A stretch of DNA of 64,000 bases from Peptacetobacter hominis (GCF_006861675.1 NZ_SGJB01000005.1:1-64000); one strand, 5' to 3'. Shown: positions 30,679 to 39,547, counted from the first letter of the stretch. Notes: generated from the letters alone by a model not told the origin. Numbers and translations: made by a program.

Positions 30679-31845
30679 TTACATACTTTCTTTTAATATT
30701 TCAATTATTTCATCTTTATCAAGAACCTTATATCCTCCATTCATTATAAAAGTTCCGTCTGCAATACCACTAAACATATCCTCAGTCACTCCAAGTTCTG
30801 AAATATTCATGACAACACCGATACTTCTCATAAATTCTTCCATTCTTTCAAGTCCTTCAAGAGCAACCTGTTTATCATCTTTTCCATCTGGATTTACATT
30901 CCATACATTCACTGCATATCTTTTGAATTTTGGCATAGCATATGGCATTATATGTTTGTAATATGGAATAGATACCGCAGAAAGAGTCATACCATGTGTT
31001 GCATCTGTATATGCACCTATACTCTGTCCAATCATATGAACCATCCAGTCTGTGGATTTACCTTTTGCCACCATTGTATTAAGCGCCCATGTAGAAATCC
31101 ACATTATATTACTTCTTGCTTCATAATCAAGAGGATTTTCTACAGCTACTTCTGCACTATGTATGAGTGATTTAAGCATTCCTTCCATTATATAATCAGA
31201 TGCACAATCGTCTTCTCCTGAGAAATACTGTTCAAGTATATGCGACATTATATCAAATATTCCAGATACCATCTGATATTTAGGAACTGTAAAAGTCTCT
31301 TCTGGATTCAGTATTGAAAATTTAGGGAATACATTGTCTCCAAATACATGGCCTATTTTCAGTTTTGAATCATGATTTGTTATAACTGATCCTCCATTCA
31401 TTTCAGATCCTGTTCCAACCATTGTAAGTATACATCCAACAGGAATTATTTTATTATCTACATCTTCCATTCTAAGGAAATACTTATCCCATGGATCTTC
31501 TTCACAGTATGTTGATACTGATACAGCCTTTGAATAATCGCATACAGAACCTCCTCCTACTGCAAGGATAAGATCAACATTATTTTCTTTTGCCTTTTTA
31601 CATCCCTCATAAAGTTTTTCAACTGTAGGATTTGGCATTACTCCACTTACTTCTGTTACTTTCTTTCCGGCATTTTCAAGGATTTTAATAACTTTATCAT
31701 AAAGTCCTGATTTTTTTATTGATCCTCCACCATATGTAAGTAATATATTTTAACCATAATTTTCAAGTTCTTTTTCAAGATTTTCAAGAGATTCCTTGCC
31801 AAAATATATTTTAGTAGGATTTGAATAAACAAAATTTCCAAGCAT
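30679..31845 (-). pseudogene. Iron-containing alcohol/aldehyde dehydrogenase (YqhD/butanol dehydrogenase type), in-frame stop
   Basis: The full frame would give 388 residues, the normal size, starting MLGNFVYSNPTKIYFGKESL with AGGGAGG upstream. Codon 32 (31752-31750) is TAA where related proteins keep reading (YG-stop-NILLTYGGGS); one base change from AAA (Lys) would explain it. Downstream all motifs remain: GGGSVCDYSKA (NAD(P) loop), GTGSEMNGGSVI, and the metal histidines in FDIMSHILEQYF and MVHMIGQSIGAYTDATHGMTLS. The enzyme would reduce aldehydes with NADPH. A product restarted at internal ATG 31638 (319 residues) would lack much of the nucleotide-binding domain. It is last in a five-gene operon. 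A recent nonsense mutation and a sequencing error are both possible. Confidence 0.8.
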
Positions 31846-31847
31846 TG

Positions 31848-32438
31848 TTATACCTCCCTTATTTTCTTTGCAGGAACTCCTCCTACAACAGTATTTTTTT
31901 CTACATCCTTTGTAACAACTGCACCTGCTGCTATCACTGCTCCATCACCTATTTTTACACCAGATAAAATTGTAGAATTTGATCCAACCCATACATTTTT
32001 TCCTATCTGAACAGGTGCCGGTATCATATTACCTCTCTTTTCCGGGCTCATATTATGATTTAATGTAGCAATCACTACATTATGACCTATAAGAGTACCT
32101 TCTCCTATTGTAATTCCACCCTGATCCTGAAATTTACATCCACTGTTTATGAATACATTCTTATCTATAAATGTATTTTTGCCACAGTCAGTATAGAAAG
32201 GAGGGAAGATAGCAAATCCTTCTCCCACTTTTCTTCCTGTAAGTTTTTCCATAAGTTCATGTACTTCCTCAGGAGTATGATATTTACTGTTCATTTCCAC
32301 TGTTATTTTAAGCGCTTCCTGAGCAAGATATCCCATATATTTATGAATATCAGAGCCAGCTTCAATCTCTTTTTTACTGTTCATATATTCTATGAAATTC
32401 TCCAGGTTAACATTTCCTATTTTATAGTTTTTATCCAT
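31848..32438 (-). CDS. Sugar O-acetyltransferase (maltose acetyltransferase/LacA type, left-handed beta helix)
   Basis: 196 residues. The N-terminal half is helical with the family phrase PPFYTDCGKNTFIDKNVFIN. The C-terminal half has hexapeptide repeats (GVKIGDGAVIAAGAVVTKDV, VVGGVPAKKIREV) of the left-handed beta helix. The conserved catalytic histidine is in LIGHNVVIATLNHNM. It transfers acetyl from acetyl-CoA to a hydroxyl of a sugar or related acceptor. I chose the ATG of MDKNYK, with AGGATG upstream. It ends 3 nt before the dehydrogenase start, so the genes are co-transcribed. Confidence 0.9.
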   Translation of the reverse strand: MDKNYKIGNVNLENFIEYMNSKKEIEAGSDIHKYMGYLAQEALKITVEMNSKYHTPEEVHELMEKLTGRKVGEGFAIFPPFYTDCGKNTFIDKNVFINSGCKFQDQGGITIGEGTLIGHNVVIATLNHNMSPEKRGNMIPAPVQIGKNVWVGSNSTILSGVKIGDGAVIAAGAVVTKDVEKNTVVGGVPAKKIREV

Positions 32439-32452
32439 CAATTTATCATCCT

Positions 32453-32971
32453 TTATTTCTGTATTCTACCAATCCATGATTTTATTATATCATCTGATTT
32501 ATCTCTTTGACTTCCATATATCGAAATTGCTTCTGATACAGATGCTCCTTTTGCAGCCTTTTGTATATCTTTTACACTACATCCAAGTCCACTTCCCTCA
32601 TGTGTGCAGAATGGACATATCGTTATTCCATCCCAGTTAAATTTTTCTATAGCTGAAAGTACAGGCATTGGTATTGTGTTCCAATAATTTGGATAACCAA
32701 GATATACTGTAGTATATCCATCCAGATTTTTAAGTTCTATCTCTATCTCTGGTCTTATACCTTTTTGAAGATCTTCTTTTGCCTGTTCTGTACATGTTCT
32801 ATAATTATCTGAATACGGATTTAACATTTTTATTTCAAAAATATCAGCATTTGTTTCATCAGCTATCTTTTCCGCAATTACTTTTGTATTTCCTTTTTCT
32901 ATATATCTTAAAGCTCCATCAAAATAATTTTCTTCTGCTCTTGAAAAATATATTACTGCTGATTTACTCAA
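32453..32971 (-). CDS. Flavodoxin family protein
   Basis: About 172 residues. The first strand and FMN phosphate loop read SAVIYFSRAEENYFDG, a variant loop of flavodoxin-like proteins found with aldo-keto or dehydrogenase genes. YLGYPNYWNTIPMPVLSAIE and ITICPFCTHEGSGLG mark the second and third FMN-contact loops. It probably carries electrons or reduces quinone-type substrates in the cytoplasm. The start is uncertain: GTG at 32980 and TTG at 32971 share one ribosome site, and TTG gives better spacing and the usual MSKSAVIYF opening. Third gene of the LysR-linked operon. Confidence 0.87.
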   Translation of the reverse strand: MSKSAVIYFSRAEENYFDGALRYIEKGNTKVIAEKIADETNADIFEIKMLNPYSDNYRTCTEQAKEDLQKGIRPEIEIELKNLDGYTTVYLGYPNYWNTIPMPVLSAIEKFNWDGITICPFCTHEGSGLGCSVKDIQKAAKGASVSEAISIYGSQRDKSDDIIKSWIGRIQK

Positions 32972-32995
32972 TCTAATCACTTCTTTCTATAATTA

Positions 32996-33397
32996 TTAAA
33001 GTTTCATATAGTCTTCATCTGAGACTTCTTCAAGCCATTCATTTGATCCATTTTCTGATGGAACTTCAACTGCTATATGTGAAAACCAGCTATCTTTTGA
33101 AGCTCCATGCCAATGTTTTACTTCAGGTGGTATATTTACAACATCCCCTGGTTTTAGAAACTGAGCTTCTTTGCCCCATTCCTGATACCATCCTTCTCCA
33201 GCTGTAACAAGAAGTATCTGACCTCCACCATGATGTATATGCCAGTTATTTCTGCAACCAGGTTCAAATGTAACATTTCCTATAACTACCTGTTCTGTGC
33301 TTAACATATTAAGGTAACTCTGACCTTTGAAATATTTTGCATACCGTTCATTTTTTTCACCTGTTTTGAATACACTTATTTCCTTTATATCGCTCAT
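32996..33397 (-). CDS. Cupin domain protein
   Basis: 133 residues, one cupin barrel. The metal motif is clear: GNVTFEPGCRNNWHIHHGGGQILL (G-x5-H-x-H-x3-4-E-like region) and PGDVVNIPPEVKHWHGA (second motif with His). Small cupins like this often lie beside carboxymuconolactone-decarboxylase-like proteins, as here. The reaction is not known; a metal-dependent isomerase, a dioxygenase or simple binding are possible. It starts at ATG after AAGGAG and lies 20 nt downstream of the CMD-family gene in the same operon. Confidence 0.9.
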   Translation of the reverse strand: MSDIKEISVFKTGEKNERYAKYFKGQSYLNMLSTEQVVIGNVTFEPGCRNNWHIHHGGGQILLVTAGEGWYQEWGKEAQFLKPGDVVNIPPEVKHWHGASKDSWFSHIAVEVPSENGSNEWLEEVSDEDYMKL

Positions 33398-33417
33398 AGT
33401 ATTTTCTCCTTTTCAAA

Positions 33418-33741
33418 TTACTTTTCTGAATATATTTCCTTTGCCATTCTCATTGCTGCCCATGCTTTTGGCCATCCAGCATAGAACCCTGTCTGAGTTA
33501 TTATTTCAACCATTTCCTCTTCACTTACACCATTATTTTTTGCATTTGATATGTGAAATTTAAGAGAGCTATCTAGTATACCTGTAGACATTAATGCTGT
33601 AACAGTTATTATACTTCTGTCTCTTAAAGATAATTTATCTTCCCTTGACCATACTTCTCCAAACAAAACATCATCATTAAGTCTTGCAAATTCTGGTGCG
33701 AATTTTCCCATTTCATCTCTTCCTGCTGTAACTTTTACCAT
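33418..33741 (-). CDS. Carboxymuconolactone decarboxylase (CMD/AhpD-like) family protein
   Basis: 107 residues with the CMD core: FAPEFARLNDDVLFGEVWS, the helix LSLRDRSIITVTALMSTGI, and FHISNAKNNGVSEEEMVEII. The CxxC pair of AhpD peroxidases is absent, so a decarboxylase-like or unknown activity is more likely than thiol peroxidase. The start is the second ATG (MVKVTAG); the first overlaps AGGAGATG. First gene of the five-gene operon and divergent from the LysR regulator, which is probably its activator. Confidence 0.88.
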   Translation of the reverse strand: MVKVTAGRDEMGKFAPEFARLNDDVLFGEVWSREDKLSLRDRSIITVTALMSTGILDSSLKFHISNAKNNGVSEEEMVEIITQTGFYAGWPKAWAAMRMAKEIYSEK

Positions 33742-33877
33742 ATATATCATCTCCTTTTATAACTTAATTATATCTCCAAATAAATACAATCTGAATCTTC
33801 TATATGTTGATATTGTTTGAACTTTAAGTTTATAGTATATTTTATATATAATATATTTTACAGAGGAAGTGATTGTT

Positions 33878-34768
33878 TTGTTTGACCATAAAATTGATAC
33901 ATTTCTCGCTGTTGTTGAAAGTGGAAGCTTCAACAAAGCCGCAGAAAAACTTTTTATATCTCCTACAGCTGTTATGAAACAGATGAATAATCTGGAATCA
34001 CAGCTAAATCTGAACCTTATAAAAAGAAGCCCTTCTGGAGTAATAATAACTCCTTCTGGTGAATCTCTTTATAGAGATCTTGTCAAAATCAAGGAAGATA
34101 CAAAAAGATCTATTGACGCTGCAAGAATTATAGAAAACAGCAACAAAAAAGTTATAAGAGTTGGTACATCTATTCTTAATCCATGTAGTGCTTTTATAGA
34201 TTTATGGTCTAGAATGTGCCACTGTATGTTAGACTTTCAGCTTGAAATAATTCCTTTTGATGATGACCACAATGACATATTATCCGTTATTGAAAATCTT
34301 GGAACAGAATTTGACTTTATAATAGGAGTCTGTAATTCAAGAAGATGGTTTGACAGATGTGATTTATATAGACTTGGCAAATATAAAAAAATGGTTGCAG
34401 TACCAATGGATCATCCTCTTGCCTGCAAAAGTATACTGAGACTTGAAGATCTATACGGTGAAAAACTTATAATGGTAAAAGAAGGAGATTCTCCTCTAAA
34501 CGATTATCTCAGACACGATTTGAACACCAATCATCCTGAAATAATTATTGAGGATGCTGACTATTTTTATGATATAAATGTATTTAATAGATGTCTAAAA
34601 GAAAACTGTGCTCTTTTATCTCTTGAATGCTGGAAAAATGTTCATCCCTCTCTTGTTACTATTCCAGTCGAATGGGATTATAGCATTGATTATGGGCTTC
34701 TTTATTCATTTAACCCTTCAGAGAGTGTAACAATGTTTATAAATGAGTTGAAAAAATCAGGAATATGA
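33878..34768 (+). CDS. LysR family transcriptional regulator
   Basis: 296 residues. The N-terminal winged helix-turn-helix (about 1-60) reads FDHKIDTFLAVVESGSFNKA and continues with SPTAVMKQMNNLESQLN. A substrate-binding domain of the periplasmic-binding fold fills the rest. A TTG start placed about 10 nt after AGAGGAAG gives the standard LysR N-terminus; GTG at 33869 is the alternative. It is divergent from the CMD-cupin-flavodoxin-acetyltransferase-dehydrogenase operon across a 136-bp AT-rich gap, the standard layout for a LysR activator and its target. The inducer is unknown; the operon content suggests an aldehyde or electrophile. Confidence 0.93.
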   Translation: MFDHKIDTFLAVVESGSFNKAAEKLFISPTAVMKQMNNLESQLNLNLIKRSPSGVIITPSGESLYRDLVKIKEDTKRSIDAARIIENSNKKVIRVGTSILNPCSAFIDLWSRMCHCMLDFQLEIIPFDDDHNDILSVIENLGTEFDFIIGVCNSRRWFDRCDLYRLGKYKKMVAVPMDHPLACKSILRLEDLYGEKLIMVKEGDSPLNDYLRHDLNTNHPEIIIEDADYFYDINVFNRCLKENCALLSLECWKNVHPSLVTIPVEWDYSIDYGLLYSFNPSESVTMFINELKKSGI

Positions 34769-35212
34769 TAAAAATGGGATATAGGATTAATAATTTGGTA
34801 GTACAATATAGTCTTAAATATAAAAAAAATAACAGAAAATAATCTTTTAACTAAATTTTATTTAATGGTATTATTTTTATATTCTGAAAATAGAAATCAA
34901 TTCTTAATTTTTCAATAGAAATTTAATAATTAATTAAGAATTCGTTAATAAGAATTACAATATTGTCTTATTTATTAATTTATATTTCCAAATTTTAAAA
35001 AATACAGTATTATATGGACAAACATTCGAATGTAAAAAATATGTTAAATGGAGATAGATAATTATGAGGATGAACAAATTAAAAAATTTATATCTATGGC
35101 TTTGCTTACAATGAATTAGCTAAAAAGGATAGCGGCAAGTATTGAAAAAATGTTGCCTTATGTATAATAAATAATTTCGGAAAGTAGAGCTGATTTGAAA
35201 GTTGGTGATGTC
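34769..35212. other. 444-bp AT-rich region without a supported gene
   Basis: No convincing coding gene. The first 250 bp are very AT-rich. Near 35064 a ribosome-like GGAGAT precedes ATG, but the frame closes after 16 codons. The following 80 bp look like a decayed small coding frame interrupted by stops. The region lies between lysR and two small membrane-protein genes and may be remnant DNA. Confidence 0.4.
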
Positions 35213-35413
35213 ATGGATTATAAAACTGTTGTAAGAAAAATTACGATAACTATTATAGAAGCGATAAAAGTATACTGTAGTATAGCGATGATAGAAAGTA
35301 TATTTCAAAATACTAATAGACTTCTATCGTTTAATAGTCCTACCACTATAGGAAGCAGTATAATTACATTTTGTTTTTGTTTATATGTAGGATATACAGG
35401 TTATGCAAAATAA
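35213..35413 (+). CDS. Small two-helix membrane protein, copy 1
   Basis: 66 residues of unknown function with two hydrophobic segments (about 10-30 and 45-62). It aligns with the next gene along its whole length: Y-K near the start, I-x-E-A/T-x-K-x-Y-x-S/T-I-A in the first helix, then R-L-x-x-FN before the second helix. Start chosen at ATG after GGTGATG; a TTG six codons upstream is the alternative. The pair lies between a lysR gene and a two-component/ABC system for lantibiotic-type immunity. An immunity or signalling role is possible but not shown. Confidence 0.6.
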   Translation: MDYKTVVRKITITIIEAIKVYCSIAMIESIFQNTNRLLSFNSPTTIGSSIITFCFCLYVGYTGYAK

Positions 35414-35452
35414 TTTTTTATATAATAATAGATTATAGGAACGGTTAAGATT

Positions 35453-35665
35453 ATGAAGTATGAAAAAATTTTACTTATGCCTTTTGGGATAATTGTAGAA
35501 ACATTTAAAATATATAGTACTATTGCTGTAATTGATTTTTTAATAGAAGGGTATATGAGACTTGTTTGTTTCAATAATAAGTTCAATATAACAATAAACA
35601 TATTCGTTATTGTAATTAGTGTATTTCTGGCATATATAAATAATAAAAGATATTTAAATGGTTAA
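35453..35665 (+). CDS. Small two-helix membrane protein, copy 2
   Basis: 70 residues, paralogous to the preceding gene. Shared pattern: MKYEKILL, IIVETFKIYSTIAVIDFLIE, MRLVCFN, then a second helix INIFVIVISVFLAYI and a short basic tail. The ribosome site (AGGAACGG) is weak. Because two tandem copies keep open frames and matching residues, they are likely real genes despite their size. Function unknown. Confidence 0.58.
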   Translation: MKYEKILLMPFGIIVETFKIYSTIAVIDFLIEGYMRLVCFNNKFNITINIFVIVISVFLAYINNKRYLNG

Positions 35666-35698
35666 TATCGATTATCTCACTACTAAAAATGTAATAAG

Positions 35699-35757
35699 AT
35701 TAATCCTTTTGGGAATACTACAATATTTATAAATGAATAGGAAAATCAGGAATATAA
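35699..35757 (+). pseudogene. Relic of the 3' end of a second lysR gene
   Basis: This stretch matches the last 58 bases of the lysR gene at 34711-34768 at about three quarters of positions. It would read INPFGNTTIFINE before a stop, against NPSESVTMFINELKKSGI in the intact gene. No other part of that gene is found next to it. A second LysR gene, or a duplication flanking the inserted small genes, has mostly been lost. Confidence 0.65.
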
Positions 35758-35767
35758 ATTTAACAAT

Positions 35768-35807
35768 AAAAGCGCAAATGAATATATATGATTTCGTTTG
35801 CGCTTTT
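35768..35807. terminator. Bidirectional terminator after the histidine kinase
   Basis: An 11-bp perfect stem, AAAAGCGCAAA with TTTGCGCTTTT, has an 18-nt loop and a U-rich tail on the plus strand (ATTTTTTAT). It ends 6 nt from the stop of the kinase gene on the minus strand. Confidence 0.8.
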
Positions 35808-35812
35808 ATTTT

Positions 35813-37180
35813 TTATATAGGTAAATATATCTTTGTTGAAAAACCTTTATTTAACTTACTGCTCATTTCTATTTTTCCATTATGTAGCATTACAATTTCT
35901 TTTACTATAAAAATTCCTAATCCATGACGCAAATCTAATCTATCATCTGTACTTTGTATGTAATGAGGTGTTTCATGTAATATTTTAATCTCTTCATCTG
36001 AGATACCTTTCCCATTATCTGAAATAGTTAAAATAAATATATTTTCTTTAATATCCAAACTTATTGATATTTTACATCCATTTTCATTATGAGTTATACT
36101 ATTTGAAATAATATTTTGTATTGCTCTATATATAAGCCTTTCATCTGCTTCTATGCTAACAACTTCACTTTCTTCAGTTAAGGATAATTCAAACTCATAT
36201 ATTTCTTCTATATCATTATTCATATATTCTGATACTATTTGTCTTATTATTTTACATAGATATATAGAGGATTTTTTAATTGGCTGTATATTATAATTTA
36301 ATTGACTTACAAGATTTAGATCCTGAACAAGATTTTTAATTTTTATACTTTGAAATTTTATAATTTCTGCTTGCCTTTTTGTATCATCGCCTATGTCCGA
36401 TGCTTTTGAAATTTGATCTGCATAACCCATTATCATCGATAAAGGTGTACGTATATCATGTGAGACTCCGCTTATCCAATTTGCTCTTGCATTATCCTGT
36501 TTTTTTAACTGTTCTGATGTCTTGTTTATCCCTTCACCTATTTTTTCAAGTTCTCCTTTCACATTAAGTGTTACATTTTGACCATTTGAAAGGCTTGATA
36601 GTCCATCAAGAATAGGTGCTATTTTTCTCATAACTCTATATTTAGATAAATAATAAACTATAAATAAAATAATTATATCCAAGACAAGCATTATTGCTAT
36701 AGTATAAGGTGCCCTTTTTATAATTGACATTGGAAGATAATTAGACAAAATTTTAAAATAGCTGCCTTTAGGATAACCTAATACCAGAATTTTTTCTTTA
36801 TACTTCTGAGTAAACACAGGGTAATCGCTTAGATATCCTCTTGAAAAATTTACTGCATCTTGTATTGTATATTTTGTTGCTATTTCTTTAGGTATATTGA
36901 AACTCCATACTACATAACCTTCATCATCTAACAAAACTGCCCATGTCCCATTTTTTTCCAGGATCTTTGTTGTGTTGTGGGTTAATTCAAACTTTTCATT
37001 TTTATATGATAGATTATCTGATATCATATCTAAAATTTTAATCGGATTTTCTTTATTAATTCCATAAACTATATTATTATACGAAATAAAAAATACTGAA
37101 ATATTCATCACAACAATAAAAATAAGTATCAATATATACATCAATAAATGTTTACTTATAAACTTCCCGAATTCGTACAC
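35813..37180 (-). CDS. Sensor histidine kinase (lantibiotic/bacitracin-type two-component system)
   Basis: 455 residues. Two membrane helices (about 10-32 and 155-178) flank an extracytoplasmic sensor of about 120 residues. The H-box reads SGVSHDIRTPLSMIMGYADQ with the phospho-acceptor His. The ATPase has an N-box (IQNIISNSITHNENG), a G1 box (DNGKGIS) and a G2 box (GLGIFIVKEI). It starts at GTG after AGGAG, 2 nt downstream of the response regulator. With that regulator it probably controls the divergent ABC transporter at 38044-40309. Signal unknown; a cell-wall-active peptide is the likely type. Confidence 0.93.
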   Translation of the reverse strand: MYEFGKFISKHLLMYILILIFIVVMNISVFFISYNNIVYGINKENPIKILDMISDNLSYKNEKFELTHNTTKILEKNGTWAVLLDDEGYVVWSFNIPKEIATKYTIQDAVNFSRGYLSDYPVFTQKYKEKILVLGYPKGSYFKILSNYLPMSIIKRAPYTIAIMLVLDIIILFIVYYLSKYRVMRKIAPILDGLSSLSNGQNVTLNVKGELEKIGEGINKTSEQLKKQDNARANWISGVSHDIRTPLSMIMGYADQISKASDIGDDTKRQAEIIKFQSIKIKNLVQDLNLVSQLNYNIQPIKKSSIYLCKIIRQIVSEYMNNDIEEIYEFELSLTEESEVVSIEADERLIYRAIQNIISNSITHNENGCKISISLDIKENIFILTISDNGKGISDEEIKILHETPHYIQSTDDRLDLRHGLGIFIVKEIVMLHNGKIEMSSKLNKGFSTKIYLPI

Positions 37181-37182
37181 TA

Positions 37183-37890
37183 TTAACTCCTACTTTCTAT
37201 TTTTAACTTATATCCTAGTCCTTTTACTGTTATCAAAGATTTTGGATTAGATGGATTATCTTCTATTTTTTCTCTTATTCTTCTGATATGAACTGATAAT
37301 GAATTTCCATAGCCAAAGTAATTTTCTCCCCATACTGCTTCACACAACGAATCTATAGTGACAATGTGATTTGCATTTCTTATTAATGTCTCTAGAATAT
37401 CATGTTCTTTTGCAGTAAGTGAAAATATACATCCGTTTTTTATAACTTGAGCTTTACTTAAATCTATCTCACAATCAGATAATTCTACAACTGTATTTTC
37501 TATTTTGTAACACCTTCTTAGAACTGCTTTTAATCTAAAAATAAACTCTCTTGGTAAAAAAGGTTTTGTAATGTAATCATCAGCACCCAATCCAAACCCT
37601 GAATATTTATCTTGTATATCGTCCTTTGCAGTCAAAAATATTACTGGTATTTTACTAAAACTTCTTATTTCATTCATAAGTTCAAAACCATCTCCATCTG
37701 GGAGCATAACATCCAATATTGCAATATCCGGTTTCTGTTTATGACAAATATCTATTGCAGATTTTACTGATGCAGCTGTTACTATATTAATAAATCCCTC
37801 TTCTTCCAATATAGTTATCAATAATTCTCTAAGATTTTCTTCATCATCTACTACTAATATTTTCTTTGTTCTTAAATAATTTTCATTCAT
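37183..37890 (-). CDS. OmpR/PhoB-family response regulator
   Basis: 235 residues. The receiver domain (about 1-120) has the acidic pair in LVVDDEEN, the phospho-acceptor Asp in IAILDVMLPDGDGFE, and the Thr and Lys of switch sites (FLTAKDD, YITKPF). The winged-helix DNA-binding domain ends in SLSVHIRRIREKI and LITVKGLGYKL. I chose ATG of MNENYL over an upstream GTG lying too close to AAAGGAAAA. It is divergent from the ABC genes; the two direct repeats at 37963-37983 are its probable binding site. Confidence 0.94.
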   Translation of the reverse strand: MNENYLRTKKILVVDDEENLRELLITILEEEGFINIVTAASVKSAIDICHKQKPDIAILDVMLPDGDGFELMNEIRSFSKIPVIFLTAKDDIQDKYSGFGLGADDYITKPFLPREFIFRLKAVLRRCYKIENTVVELSDCEIDLSKAQVIKNGCIFSLTAKEHDILETLIRNANHIVTIDSLCEAVWGENYFGYGNSLSVHIRRIREKIEDNPSNPKSLITVKGLGYKLKIESRS

Positions 37891-37962
37891 TTTAATCACT
37901 TTTCCTTTCCTTTATTTTATTATACCTTTTATAAAATAGTTCTGTGTATTTTTTCATATTTG

Positions 37963-37983
37963 TAAGGTAAATTTAAGGTAAAT
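37963..37983 (+). promoter_or_regulatory. Direct-repeat operator before the ABC transporter operon
   Basis: TAAGGTAAAT occurs twice with an 11-bp centre-to-centre distance, one helical turn, upstream of a -10-like TATAGT at 38010. No good -35 box is seen, so an activator-dependent promoter is likely. OmpR-type regulators bind such direct repeats. Confidence 0.6.
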
Positions 37984-38043
37984 AGAAGATTAATGTAAAC
38001 AAGTATAGTTATAGTATAAATTAAGAAAGGAGTTGTATATATT

Positions 38044-38793
38044 ATGACAAATATAATTGAAACAATAAACTTGACAAAGGAATATAAAAATTTTACTGCT
38101 GTAGATAAAGTATCTATAAATATAAAAAAGGGACATATATATGGTTTTCTCGGTCCAAATGGTGCTGGAAAAACTACAACACTTAAGATGATTCTAGGGC
38201 TTATAAAACCTACATCTGGTTCATTTTTGATTGATAATATGAAATTTCCTGATAACCGTATAGAAATTCTTAGTAAAATTGGATCATTAATCGAGTCACC
38301 TTCATTTTATCCAAACCTGACAGGAAAAGAAAACTTGGAGATTATTAGAAGAATTCTTTCTCTTCCTCCTTCAAGCGTAGATGAAGCACTGGAAATTGTT
38401 GGTTTATCAGCTTTTGCAGATAGACAGGCTAAACACTATTCCCTAGGAATGAAACAAAGACTTGGCATTGCTTCAGCATTAATTGGAAAACCACCTATTC
38501 TTATCCTTGATGAACCTACAAATGGATTGGATCCTGTTGGAATACATGAAATACGAGGTTTAATCAAGTCTCTTCCAAAAAGATTTGACTGTACTATATT
38601 GATATCATCACACATGCTTTCCGAAATCGAACTTATTTGCGATGATATAGGTATCCTAAATCATGGAAGATTACTTTTTGAAGGAAGTTTAGAAAACTTG
38701 AAGAAACTATCAACAGAAAATGGTTTTGAAGATAGTAACCTAGAAGAAATATTTCTTTATATAATAGATAAGGACAATAAATTATTAAAATAA
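38044..38793 (+). CDS. ABC transporter ATPase, lantibiotic-immunity (LanF/BcrA) type
   Basis: 249 residues. Walker A GPNGAGKTT (about 40-48), signature YSLGMKQRLGIA (about 135) and Walker B ILILDEPTNGLDP are intact, followed by the switch His in LISSHMLSEIE. Length and sequence order match BcrA/LanF subunits. With the two permeases that follow (12 and 19 nt gaps) it should form an exporter that removes membrane-bound bacteriocin or bacitracin-like peptides. AAGGAG precedes ATG. No bacteriocin gene is seen nearby, so this is probably defence rather than self-immunity. Confidence 0.93.
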   Translation: MTNIIETINLTKEYKNFTAVDKVSINIKKGHIYGFLGPNGAGKTTTLKMILGLIKPTSGSFLIDNMKFPDNRIEILSKIGSLIESPSFYPNLTGKENLEIIRRILSLPPSSVDEALEIVGLSAFADRQAKHYSLGMKQRLGIASALIGKPPILILDEPTNGLDPVGIHEIRGLIKSLPKRFDCTILISSHMLSEIELICDDIGILNHGRLLFEGSLENLKKLSTENGFEDSNLEEIFLYIIDKDNKLLK

Positions 38794-38805
38794 GGATGTG
38801 ATTTC

Positions 38806-39528
38806 ATGAAAAGTATAATTATTGAGCTAAAAAAATATAAACATACTTATATCCTCGAAATTATGCCTTTTGTGGGTGTCTTAGGAGCTTTATACTCTTT
38901 TGCAAATTTTTTATTTCGTAAAGATTCGTTGCTTAGTCTTCCTCTTCATCCCATGGATATATTACTTACTCAATTGTATGGAGTAATTATGATGCTTAAT
39001 ATGTTTGGAATCATAATTATTACTACAGCGACATATAACTTAGAATTTCATAACCATGCTATAAAAAATTTTTATCTTCTTCCATTTAAAATATCTCATA
39101 TTTTTAGAAATAAATTCTTTATATTACTGTTTTTTGTTGCAATATGTGCCCTTTTACAGGATATCTCTTTATATATTATAGGTTTTAAATATCTTCCTGC
39201 TAATACTTTTGAACCTTTTACACTTATTAATTATTCAATTTACTGTTTTTTCTCTACATTACCAGTATTTAGTTTTATGCTGATGATATCTTCTATATTA
39301 GAAAATATATGGCTCACATTAGGAGTAGGTGTTATTGGTTTTTTTAGCGGTATGACAATGTCTATCTCTAAATTTAATATTTTTCTTATTAATCCATTTG
39401 TACTTATGATAAGACCTTCTGTAGATTATTCTGCAGATATTAATATTTTAATTCTTATCATTTCTATAGTTGAAACATTCATTTTCTTTTTTAGTGGATA
39501 CTTTCTTTCTATGAATAAAAAAATATAA
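38806..39528 (+). CDS. ABC permease, LanE/MutE-like
   Basis: 240 residues, about six membrane helices, no extended outer loop. Features such as LPLHPMDILLTQLYGVIMML, a conserved turn TATYNLEFHNHAIKNFYLLP and a C-terminal helix pair fit the ABC-2-like permeases of lantibiotic immunity (LanE). It starts at ATG after AAGGATG. Forms the membrane pore with the next gene product. Confidence 0.82.
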   Translation: MKSIIIELKKYKHTYILEIMPFVGVLGALYSFANFLFRKDSLLSLPLHPMDILLTQLYGVIMMLNMFGIIIITTATYNLEFHNHAIKNFYLLPFKISHIFRNKFFILLFFVAICALLQDISLYIIGFKYLPANTFEPFTLINYSIYCFFSTLPVFSFMLMISSILENIWLTLGVGVIGFFSGMTMSISKFNIFLINPFVLMIRPSVDYSADINILILIISIVETFIFFFSGYFLSMNKKI

Positions 39529-39547
39529 TCAAAAAGGAGGGATAAAT

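Noticed and set aside
30381-30680. A CreTA-type toxin gene (creT) guarded by the CRISPR-like RNA
   Set aside because: The guide target lies directly upstream of the cas promoter, and only about 27 nt separate the predicted transcript start from cas6. There is no room for a toxin frame, so cas autorepression fits better.
35064-35190. An AgrD-like autoinducing peptide precursor
   Set aside because: A ribosome-like site and short frame were seen, but the frame closes after 16 codons. Only by assuming frameshifts does it resemble a peptide precursor, and no agrB gene is nearby.
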